A DNA stretch of 11,807 nucleotides from 62-47 sp049647485 (lineage in GTDB: Bacteria; Pseudomonadota; Alphaproteobacteria; Rhizobiales; Xanthobacteraceae), in assembly GCA_049647485.1 (NCBI GenBank), contig JBARXT010000134.1, positions 1-11,807 on the forward strand, written 5' to 3'. Positions 6,020 to 11,807 of the stretch are shown here, one piece after another; position 1 is the first letter of the stretch; each line of letters opens with the position of its first letter. The translations under genes and the position numbers were made by a program. Under the pieces are notes generated by a model that saw nothing but the letters and a program-made list of their open reading frames with translations, searched no databases and was not told where the DNA came from.

Positions 6020-7141
6020 TTATCGCGCGATCTGCTTCTTCAGCGTCTCCTCCACCACGCGATCGAACGACGATTGCTTCGGCGGCGCCTTGGCGCGGCG
6101 TTCGGCGACGAAGGCATCGCGCTGCGCCACCAGCTTGGTCAGCCGGGCGTTGAGCGTCGCGCGGGTTTTCAGTTTTTCGTCCAGCATCGCGGCGCGCTGC
6201 TCCGGCGCCAGCTTGCGCAAGGTTTCGGGCAGTTCCTCGTCCTTGACGCTATCGAGCTTGCGGCGGCCGGAACTGACGTCGCTGACCAGATCGCCGCCGC
6301 CGGTGATGGCTTCCGCCGAGGCAGCGGAGCGCTTGTTGAGGTAGCTCGCCATGTCGGTTGCGGCGGCGGGCGCCGCGGCGGCTACTTCGGACAACTGCCG
6401 GGCCTTCTCCTCGGTGCGCTTTTGCAAGGCGCGCGGACCATAGGGCATCACGGTGCCGTTGATTTCGTTCTGCAGGATGATGATCTCGTCGTCGAACGGC
6501 GTCTCGATGATGACGACCTGACCGCCGTCCTGCGGAATCGGGATGAAGCGGCCGTTGCCGTTCTGCGCGATGTCGCGCCAGACCCGCTCGGTATCGCGCG
6601 CACTGCCGGCCAGCACCGCGTTGACGACGATGTCCTTCTGTTTGGCGACCGACAGGGTGACCGGATATTTCGTGTCCTGGGCATAGTCCATGTGCGGCGG
6701 CGCATCGCCCACCAGGAAGACGATGCGGCGTGCGTCGCTGCCCGGCGTCCATTTCAGCTTGTTGACGGCGACGTCGAGCGCCTCGTTGACGCTTTCCGGC
6801 CAGTCGCCGCCGCCGCGGGCCTTCACCGCCAGTAGGTTGGCGTAGAGGTCCTGGATGTCGGTGGTGAGATCGTAGGTTCTGGTGACGTAGTCGTCGCCGA
6901 TGTCGCGATAGGTGACGAGACCCATGCGAATGTCGGCATCGGCGTTGCCGTCCGCGATGGCGGTGGCGATCGACCAGATCTTTCGCTTGGCGCCTTCGAT
7001 CAGGCCGCCCATCGAGCCCGTGGTGTCGAGCACGAAGGCGACCTCGATGGTCGGTTTGGCGATGGCCGGCGAGGCCATCGCGACGAGGGGCAGGGCCGCA
7101 ATCGCCAGCGCGAGGGTGCGAACGGTGGTTGTGAACGTCAT
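6020..7141 (-). CDS. Secreted von Willebrand factor A domain protein
   Basis: An exported 373-residue protein with a metal-dependent VWA adhesion/interaction domain; its partner is unknown. Residues 1-28 form a signal peptide ending in AIA before Lys29. The VWA domain spans about 32-225, with MIDAS motif Asp39-Thr-Thr-Gly-Ser43, GLVTYRD (74-80), GGGDWPE (110-116) and FLVGDAPPH (142-150). The C-terminal part (about 235-373) is Ala/Glu/Lys/Arg-rich and helical, with likely coiled-coil character around 300-350 and no membrane anchor or sortase signal, so a periplasmic location is likely. The start at 7141 is fixed by GGAGG four bases upstream (7146-7150 complement). No MoxR-type ATPase or BatA-like partner, often found with VWA proteins, is present here. 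It is divergent from mmcB. Confidence 0.9.
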   Translation of the reverse strand: MTFTTTVRTLALAIAALPLVAMASPAIAKPTIEVAFVLDTTGSMGGLIEGAKRKIWSIATAIADGNADADIRMGLVTYRDIGDDYVTRTYDLTTDIQDLYANLLAVKARGGGDWPESVNEALDVAVNKLKWTPGSDARRIVFLVGDAPPHMDYAQDTKYPVTLSVAKQKDIVVNAVLAGSARDTERVWRDIAQNGNGRFIPIPQDGGQVVIIETPFDDEIIILQNEINGTVMPYGPRALQKRTEEKARQLSEVAAAAPAAATDMASYLNKRSAASAEAITGGGDLVSDVSSGRRKLDSVKDEELPETLRKLAPEQRAAMLDEKLKTRATLNARLTKLVAQRDAFVAERRAKAPPKQSSFDRVVEETLKKQIAR

Positions 7142-7156
7142 TTTACCTCCAGAAGC

Positions 7157-7171
7157 CCGCGCCAGGCGCGG
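7157..7171. repeat. 15-bp palindrome in the VWA leader
   Basis: CCGCGCC and GGCGCGG flank a single A, giving a perfect 7-bp inverted repeat 16-30 bases upstream of the VWA start codon. It could be a protein-binding site or a hairpin next to the ribosome site. In DNA this GC-rich it may also be chance. Confidence 0.35.
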
Positions 7172-7220
7172 TTGCACGACCCCCGTGCCCTTGCGAGGTC
7201 GGACGCACGCCGCCGCGGCG

Positions 7221-7242
7221 CGACCGGTTGTCGGACCGGTCG
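7221..7242. promoter_or_regulatory. Paired ACCGGT inverted repeat, possible operator
   Basis: CGACCGGT (7221-7228) and ACCGGTCG (7235-7242) form a perfect 8-bp inverted repeat with a 6-base spacer. Because ACCGGT is itself palindromic, the two cores also read as direct repeats 12 bp apart. The site lies mid-way in the 155-bp divergent region between the VWA gene and mmcB, so a dimeric regulator acting on either gene is possible. No known regulator was matched to it. Confidence 0.35.
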
Positions 7243-7296
7243 GTGCTCGATCTCACGCTGCTGTGTGGTGACGAAATCTGTTAGGGTTCGAAGATC

Positions 7297-7785
7297 ATGG
7301 AATCGGTTGGATTAAATCGCGTGCCGCCGCCGGATCGCCGTCAGTCGCAGACGGCGCTCACGGTCGCGCGCGGCACCGCGCGCTGGCTCGGATCGCTCGG
7401 CTTTTCCTGCATCAGCGAATTGTCGCTGCCGTCGGGGCGTCGCGCCGATCTGGTGGCGCTCAATGCGCGGGGCGATCTGTGGATTGTCGAGATCAAGTCG
7501 TCGCTGGAGGATTTGCGGGCGGACCAGAAATGGCACGAATATCGTGCGCATTGCGACCGGCTGTTCTTCGCCTTTCCGCAGGATCTGCCGTGCGAGATTT
7601 TCCCGGCCGAAACCGGACTGATCGTCGCCGACGCCTATGGCGCGCATCTGCATTGCGAGGCGCCGGAGTACAGGCTGCCCGCGCCGACGCGCAAGCTGAT
7701 GACGGTGCGGTTCGGAATGGCGGCGGCGCAGCGGATCAATCGGCTGATCGATCCGCAAGGATACGCTTACGACGATCTGGCGTAA
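7297..7785 (+). CDS. mmcB: MmcB family DNA repair protein (PD-(D/E)XK nuclease-like)
   Basis: A 162-residue putative DNA-repair protein, named for Caulobacter MmcB, whose loss causes mitomycin C sensitivity. The nuclease-like core is visible: Glu41 in SELSLPSGRRAD, Asp51, and the Glu65-Ile-Lys67 pair in WIVEIKSS, which together fit the D...ExK active-site pattern. Later conserved-looking stretches are FFAFPQDLP (90-98), ETGLIVAD (105-112) and a basic C-terminal third that may contact DNA. The length is typical of the family. The start at 7297 is the first good ATG; the ribosome site is poor. In Caulobacter this gene is LexA-controlled, but I see no GTTC-N7-GTTC box upstream here. It is convergent with regA, with the two stops 9 bp apart. 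Confidence 0.92.
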   Translation: MESVGLNRVPPPDRRQSQTALTVARGTARWLGSLGFSCISELSLPSGRRADLVALNARGDLWIVEIKSSLEDLRADQKWHEYRAHCDRLFFAFPQDLPCEIFPAETGLIVADAYGAHLHCEAPEYRLPAPTRKLMTVRFGMAAAQRINRLIDPQGYAYDDLA

Positions 7786-7794
7786 GGCCGCGCC

Positions 7795-8349
7795 TCAACG
7801 CGGCGCGCGCTTGGCGAGGATGCGCTGCAAGGTGCGGCGATGCATGTTGAGCCGTCGCGCGGTTTCCGAGACGTTGCGGTTGCAAAGCTCATAGATGCGC
7901 TGGATGTGTTCCCAACGCACGCGATCCGCCGACATCGGATTGCTCGGCAGTTCCGACTTCTCGGTGCCGCTGGCGAGCAGCGCCGCGACCACGTCGTCGG
8001 CATCAGCCGGCTTCGACAGATAATCGACGGCGCCCATCTTCACCGCGGTGACGGCGGTGGCGATGTTGCCGTAGCCGGTCAGCACGATGGCGCGTGCGTC
8101 CGGCCGCTGTCGTTTCAGGGCGGCGACGACGTCGAGGCCGTTACCGTCGCCGAGCCGCAAATCCACCACGGCAAAGGCCGGTGCGGACTTGCCTATATGG
8201 CTGAGCCCGTCGGATACGCTCTCGCAGGAGGTCACAGTGAACCCGCGGGTTTCCATGGCGCGCGACAGCCGTTCGAGAAACGGTTTGTCGTCTTCCACGA
8301 TCATCAGCGAGCGATCGGTCTCGGTGGCAAGTTCGGCAATGGCGGTCAC
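7795..8349 (-). CDS. regA: RegA/ActR/RegR-type redox response regulator
   Basis: Global redox response regulator of 184 residues, phosphorylated by the upstream kinase and controlling photosynthesis, nitrogen fixation, carbon fixation or respiration genes depending on species. The receiver domain (about 13-125) has acidic residues Glu19-Asp20-Asp21, phospho-acceptor Asp63 in VVDLRLGDGNGL, Thr91 and Lys113. A linker (about 126-142) leads to a Fis-type helix-turn-helix (143-181) with the near-invariant ETARRLNMHRRTLQRILAKRAP of this family. The start is GTG 8349, supported by AGGA eight bases upstream; no other reasonable start lies before the receiver domain. It follows regB in the same direction after 178 bp, and it nearly abuts the convergent mmcB. 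The symbol depends on genus (regR in Bradyrhizobium, actR in Sinorhizobium). Confidence 0.95.
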   Translation of the reverse strand: MTAIAELATETDRSLMIVEDDKPFLERLSRAMETRGFTVTSCESVSDGLSHIGKSAPAFAVVDLRLGDGNGLDVVAALKRQRPDARAIVLTGYGNIATAVTAVKMGAVDYLSKPADADDVVAALLASGTEKSELPSNPMSADRVRWEHIQRIYELCNRNVSETARRLNMHRRTLQRILAKRAPR

Positions 8350-8527
8350 GGGCGTTTTCCTGATTGTCGATCTTCAGAATATGGGGTGCTGCCATGCAAA
8401 TCCAAGGGCACATATCGTCGCGAGTAAAAGGTTGTGAGTTCCCTCGGTCGTCACGCAACCGCCCCCTCATGGCCGGGAGACGCTGCGGTTATCCAAACAC
8501 CATGCGTAAACAACAAGATAGGTTTTG
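8350..8527. other. regB-regA intergenic region with imperfect hairpin
   Basis: These 178 bp between kinase and regulator hold no gene I can support; in particular no SCO1/SenC gene lies here, unlike the Rhodobacter reg loci. The only structure noted is GGTTGTGA (8430-8437) facing TCACGCAACC (8451-8460), an 8-bp stem with a 2-base bulge and 13-base loop. It may be a weak attenuator, or the site of a separate regA promoter. Confidence 0.45.
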
Positions 8528-9847
8528 CTAGACGTCGCTGGCCGTCTGCGAGGTTTCGAAACTGGCGCGCGGCCAGGCGATCCGGACCACCGCGCCGTGC
8601 TCCGGAAAGGTGCGATTGGAAAAAGTCACTTCGGCGTCGGAGCGTTCCAGGAAAGTGCGGGCGATGAAGATGCCGAGACCGAGGCCGCGGCGTTCGCGAT
8701 GGGTCGGGTCGAGGCCGCGGCGGCGCGTGAGATAAGGCTCGCCGATCCGCTTCAGCAGATCGGGGGCGATGCCAGGTCCGTCGTCGGAAATGATGATCTC
8801 GACAAGATCGTCGTTCCAGCGCGCGTCCACTTCGACTGTGGTGCGGGCGAAGTCCACCGCGTTTTCGAGAATGTTGCCGACGCCGTAAAGGATTGCCGGG
8901 TTGCGCATGCTGGCTGGTTCCGCGCCGTCGGACGTGGCGATGTGAATCTTGATAGCGATGCCGAAATCGCGATGCGGCGCGACGGACTCTTCAATCAGTG
9001 TCGAGAGCGGCATCCGGTCGAACGGCGCGCCGGACGATGACAGTTGCGCGATCTTGGCGAGAATGTCGCGACAACGCTGTGCCTGTTCGCGCAAGGTTTT
9101 GACTTCGCTCGCCAGCGGACTGTCCGGCGGCGTCGTCTGTTCGAGTTCGCGCGAGATCAGGAAGATGGTCGAGAGCGGCGTGCCGAGTTCATGAGCCGCC
9201 GCGGCGGCGAGGCCGTCGAGCTGCGTGAGGTGTTGTTCGCGGGTCAGCACCAGTTCCGTTGCCGCCAAAGCGTCGGCCAGCTTGCGCGCTTCCTCCGTCA
9301 CTTGAAAGGTGTAGAGGCTGGTGACGCCGATCGCCAGCAGGATCGAGAGCCAGATGCCGGCCATATAGACCGGCGGCAGCACCAGCGGTCCCTCCCGGTG
9401 CCACGGCAGCGGCAGGTGATAGAAGCCGAGCGCGGTGGCGCAAACCGCGGCAAAAACGCCGAGTGCAATCGTGATCCGGGTCGGCAACGCGGTCGCGGAA
9501 ATCAGCACCGGGCCGAGGAACAGGAACGAGAACGGATTTTCCAGTCCACCGGTGAGATAGAGCAAGCCGGCGAGTTCGGTGATGTTCAGCGCGAGCAGGG
9601 CCGCGGCGTAGCGTGGCGCCAGCCGCTGCATCGGATTGACGGCAATCTGCAGCGCCAGAGTGATGACCGCCGAGACCGCGATGATGGCGACGCAAGGAAT
9701 GATCGGAACGTCGAAGTCGAGACTCTGGACCACAAAGAAGATGGCCGCGAGTTGCCCGAGGGCTGCGAGCCAGCGCAACCTCAGGATGGTGTCCAGACGG
9801 ATATACCGTCGTGGGTGATCGAAAGCGGGAAACGCGATGTCAGTCAT
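8528..9847 (-). CDS. regB: RegB/ActS/RegS-type redox sensor histidine kinase
   Basis: Inner-membrane sensor kinase of 439 residues that reads the quinone pool and cellular redox state and phosphorylates RegA. About six hydrophobic segments fill residues 25-182. The ubiquinone-site signature GGLENPF is at 100-106. The H-box has His219 in AAAHELGTPLSTI. Cys259 in QAQRCRDIL matches the redox-active cysteine of Rhodobacter RegB. ATP-binding boxes follow: Asn329 (ILENAVDFA), DDGPGI (355-360) and GLGLG (388-392). All key residues are intact, so an active kinase is expected. ATG 9847 has only a weak ribosome site, but it gives the normal N-terminus (HPRRYIRLDTILRLRWLA follows). It precedes regA in the same direction and is divergent from phaZ across 285 bp. 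Confidence 0.96.
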   Translation of the reverse strand: MTDIAFPAFDHPRRYIRLDTILRLRWLAALGQLAAIFFVVQSLDFDVPIIPCVAIIAVSAVITLALQIAVNPMQRLAPRYAAALLALNITELAGLLYLTGGLENPFSFLFLGPVLISATALPTRITIALGVFAAVCATALGFYHLPLPWHREGPLVLPPVYMAGIWLSILLAIGVTSLYTFQVTEEARKLADALAATELVLTREQHLTQLDGLAAAAAHELGTPLSTIFLISRELEQTTPPDSPLASEVKTLREQAQRCRDILAKIAQLSSSGAPFDRMPLSTLIEESVAPHRDFGIAIKIHIATSDGAEPASMRNPAILYGVGNILENAVDFARTTVEVDARWNDDLVEIIISDDGPGIAPDLLKRIGEPYLTRRRGLDPTHRERRGLGLGIFIARTFLERSDAEVTFSNRTFPEHGAVVRIAWPRASFETSQTASDV

Positions 9848-10132
9848 GATCTGATTCTAATGCATTGCCGGTCGGTGTGGGTATGGACTATCCGCCGCGG
9901 GGTCTTTTCGCGGTCCGGAAGTGTGATGACAGAACCACAGGCGGCGAGAATCGAACCTGCGCCTTTCGGGTTCCATGGGTTAATTGCCGTTCTGGAGGCG
10001 GAATCTTTCCGTTAACCGGCCTTCGGCAGGATGAAATCGCCCATTCGCGGGGCATAGCAAAATGGATGCATTGACGCTCCGCAGTGCACCCGTCACACTA
10101 TTGCAACGCAAAATAGAATCGGGGATTAGCTG
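9848..10132. other. Divergent regB / phaZ control region
   Basis: No gene is supported in these 285 bp. It must contain the promoters for regB (leftward) and phaZ (rightward). Visible elements are a tRNA T-arm-like string on the minus strand (complement of 9948-9957), a TTGACG box at 10071-10076 that could be a -35 for phaZ, though with only a poor -10 at the right distance, and an inverted repeat TTGC-N3-GCAA at 10101-10111. No FNR/FixK box (TTGAT-N4-ATCAA) was seen. Confidence 0.5.
10101..10111. promoter_or_regulatory. TTGC-N3-GCAA inverted repeat upstream of phaZ
   Basis: TTGCAACGCAA is a perfect 4-bp inverted repeat with a 3-base spacer, ending 21 bases before the phaZ start. It resembles the TGC-N3/4-GCA type site bound by PhaR, the PHB-responsive repressor of phasin and PHB genes described in Paracoccus. 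A second TGC-rich run (GCAGTGCACC) lies at 10081-10090. The position would suit a repressor. The motif is short, so this is tentative. Confidence 0.35.
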
Positions 10133-11473
10133 ATGGCGATTGGGGAATTTGGCGGTGCGCCGACCTTGCCGGTGCAGGGTGGCTCCGCGATGATGACGCC
10201 GCTGTACTGGATGTATGAGATGGGGCAGTCCTCGCTCAATCCGGCGCGCGCAGTCACGGATGCCACCAAGATCCTGTTCGAGAATCCGATCAATCCCTGG
10301 TCGCACACCACGTTCGGCAAGTCGGTTGCCGCGGGTTGCGAATTGTTCGAGCGCATCACGCGCCGCTACGGCAAGCCGGAATGGGGCCTCGATTTCACCG
10401 AGGTCGAAGGCCGCCGTGTTCCGGTTGCGGTTCGCTCGGTCTGGGAAAAGCCGTTCTGCCGCCTGTTGAACTTCGATCGTGGAATTACCGTGCCGCTGAG
10501 CAAGCCGCAGCCGCGCGTGCTGATCGTCGCGCCGATGTCCGGTCACTATGCCACGCTGCTGCGCGGCACTGTCGAAGCCTTCCTGCCGGGACACGACGTC
10601 TACATCACCGACTGGGCTGATGCGCGCATGGTTCCGCTGTCGGCGGGCCGCTTCGATCTGAACGACTATGTCGATCATCTCGTCGAGATTCTGCATGTGC
10701 TGGGCGGCGATGTTCATATCGTCGCGGTCTGTCAGCCGGCGGTGCCGGTGCTGATGGCGGTGTCGGTGATGGAAGCGGAGAACGATCCCTGCGTTCCGGC
10801 GTCGATGACCTTGATGGGCGGCCCGATCGATACACGGCGCAATCCGACTGCGGTCAACAATCTGGCGCAGGAGCGTGGCATCGACTGGTTCCGCAGCAAC
10901 GTCATCACCAAGGTGCCGTTTCCGCATCCCGGCTTCATGCGCGATGTCTATCCGGGCTTCCTGCAATTGACCGGCTTCGTCAGCATGAATCTCGATCGCC
11001 ACGTCGATGCGCATCGGCGGCTGTTCGACAATCTGGTCAAGGGTGACGGCGACAAGGTCGAGAAGCATCGTGACTTCTACGATGAATATCTCGCGGTGAT
11101 GGACCTGACCGCCGAATACTATCTGCAGACCGTCGATCAGGTGTTCGTCAAGCAGTTGCTGCCGAAGGGCGAGATGACCCATCGCGGCAAGCCGGTCGAT
11201 CCGTCGAAGATCACGCGCGTGGCGCTGATGACGGTGGAAGGCGAGAACGACGACATCTCCGGTTTGGGGCAAACCGAAGCAACCCACGGACTGTGCAGCG
11301 CGATTCCGGCGAACCGCCGCGTTCATTACGTGCAGAAGGATGTCGGGCATTACGGCGTGTTCAACGGCTCGCGCTTCCGCAAGGAAATCGTGCCGCGCAT
11401 CTCCGCCTTCATGCAGGCCTCGTCGTCGCAGTCATCGTCGCAAGTTGAACTGGCGATGGCCGCCGCCGAGTAG
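10133..11473 (+). CDS. phaZ: Intracellular polyhydroxybutyrate depolymerase (PhaZ)
   Basis: Hydrolyses stored polyhydroxybutyrate granules inside the cell, releasing 3-hydroxybutyrate units when carbon is short. The 446-residue protein has no signal peptide. It has an alpha/beta-hydrolase core with RVLIVAPMSGHYATLLRGTV (oxyanion-side strand and loop, about 128-147), the nucleophile elbow VAVCQPAVP with Cys200 rather than the Ser of a lipase box, acidic Asp373/Asp374 in EGENDDISG, and His406 in DVGHYGVF. This Cys-Asp-His arrangement is that of Ralstonia PhaZ1-type enzymes, and the C-terminal half fits the PHB depolymerase C-terminal family. The N-terminus to about residue 20 is Gly/Pro-rich, before MMTPLYWMYEM, where shorter homologues begin. 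ATG 10133 follows GGGGA at 10121-10125. It is divergent from regB; no other pha gene lies in the window. Confidence 0.95.
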   Translation: MAIGEFGGAPTLPVQGGSAMMTPLYWMYEMGQSSLNPARAVTDATKILFENPINPWSHTTFGKSVAAGCELFERITRRYGKPEWGLDFTEVEGRRVPVAVRSVWEKPFCRLLNFDRGITVPLSKPQPRVLIVAPMSGHYATLLRGTVEAFLPGHDVYITDWADARMVPLSAGRFDLNDYVDHLVEILHVLGGDVHIVAVCQPAVPVLMAVSVMEAENDPCVPASMTLMGGPIDTRRNPTAVNNLAQERGIDWFRSNVITKVPFPHPGFMRDVYPGFLQLTGFVSMNLDRHVDAHRRLFDNLVKGDGDKVEKHRDFYDEYLAVMDLTAEYYLQTVDQVFVKQLLPKGEMTHRGKPVDPSKITRVALMTVEGENDDISGLGQTEATHGLCSAIPANRRVHYVQKDVGHYGVFNGSRFRKEIVPRISAFMQASSSQSSSQVELAMAAAE

Positions 11474-11807
11474 CCATTTCGGGCGCAATCGAACGCAGTC
11501 GGGCGTGGCGATGCAATTGCTCGCGCGCCCGGTTCGACTCATGGCTATGAATTGAATCATCATTCATGGTGGCCGGAAGTAATGAATGTGGCATCGCTTT
11601 TTCGGGGCGGAAATCGAGCGTATTTGAGCTGAAAATTGGCTGTTCGGCCCACAGGATATAGGGCGATTTGCGCCAGCTACCCCTGTATATTGGGCAAATG
11701 ATTTGTTTTTGCGCGGACGGCTTTCCTTGGCGGCGGATGTGGCAGAATCCCGGCGACTTCCTGAATGCCGGATCAGCAGACATGGCTTTTCGCGCCCTCC
11801 TTTATCG
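11474..11807. other. Region after phaZ without a supported gene
   Basis: These 334 bp are visibly more A/T-rich than the rest of the window. They hold a hairpin just after phaZ (listed separately), a 7-bp inverted repeat CATTCAT / ATGAATG (11561-11567, 11582-11588), and frames open to the right edge: one from ATG 11698 and one from ATG 11765 (MPDQQTWLFAPSF...). Neither is long enough to judge, and neither has a clear ribosome site. A gene may begin here and continue outside the window. Confidence 0.4.
11501..11530 (+). terminator. Hairpin downstream of phaZ
   Basis: GGGCGTGGCGA pairs with TCGCGCGCCC at about 10 positions, with one bulge and one G-T pair, around a loop that contains the self-complementary GCAATTGC. 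It starts 28 bp after the phaZ stop. No T run follows, so it is more likely a 3'-end stabiliser or Rho-assisted terminator than a classical one. Confidence 0.35.

Noticed and set aside
7142..7296. LexA (SOS) box upstream of mmcB
   Set aside because: A single GTTC at 7286-7289 has no second GTTC at the required 7-base spacing on either side.
9940..10000. Intact tRNA or permuted tmRNA piece
   Set aside because: Only the T-loop string fits. The T-stem has a mismatch, no acceptor partner or D-arm is found, and no tag-coding piece follows before regB.
9044..10015. Plus-strand open frame (323 codons) opposite regB
   Set aside because: It is an Arg/Gln/Glu-rich antisense shadow of the regB kinase, which is itself complete.
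9980..11350. Long minus-strand open frame (456 codons) opposite phaZ
   Set aside because: Its composition (Arg/His/Asp/Gln-rich) is typical of an antisense shadow, and phaZ on the other strand has all its catalytic residues.
11409..11783. Minus-strand open frame (124 codons) after phaZ
   Set aside because: It overlaps the phaZ 3' end, crosses the hairpin at 11501-11530, has no ribosome site and has a random-looking composition.

Overview
The window is GC-rich, densely coded chromosomal DNA from an alphaproteobacterium. The best guess is the Bradyrhizobium / Rhodopseudomonas / Afipia / Nitrobacter group. Pointers are a RegB/RegA (ActS/ActR, RegS/RegR) redox two-component pair, an alphaproteobacterial MmcB protein, a DUF1236-type secreted protein, an intracellular PHB depolymerase with a Cys nucleophile, and a palindromic intergenic element of a kind scattered through genomes of this group. 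The assignment is from recognition only; no search was run.

Layout, left to right. (1) Minus strand 3-2711: a cytochrome P450 followed after 33 bp by a class III adenylate cyclase with a GAF-like N-terminal half, probably one operon. (2) Divergent from it, htpX (2911-3852, +), a membrane metalloprotease preceded by a plausible heat-shock promoter. (3) 4049-4812, +: a small secreted glycine-zipper/DUF1236 protein and an 81-residue protein of unknown function, separated by a short tandem duplication and a perfect 11-bp hairpin. (4) 4917-5007: a 91-bp palindromic repeat between convergent genes. (5) Minus strand 5088-7141: a GloC/YcbL-like metallo-beta-lactamase-fold hydrolase and, upstream of it, a secreted von Willebrand A (VWA) protein, with a strong hairpin between them. 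(6) mmcB (7297-7785, +), convergent with regA with only 9 bp between the stop codons. (7) Minus strand 9847-7795: regB then regA. (8) phaZ (10133-11473, +), divergent from regB. (9) 11474-11807: no gene I can support, apart from possible short frames at the right edge.

Functionally these are mostly separate housekeeping units: envelope protein quality control (HtpX), DNA repair (MmcB), thioester/aldehyde detoxification (GloC-like), redox signalling (RegBA) and mobilisation of stored polyhydroxybutyrate (PhaZ). The neighbourhoods that could mean something are the P450-cyclase pair and the redox kinase sharing an upstream region with the PHB depolymerase. I found no phage genes, CRISPR array, transposase, rRNA or intact tRNA, and no clear new multi-gene system. 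The novelty is at the level of small elements: the hairpins, the palindromic repeat, the unknown 81-residue protein and putative operator sites.
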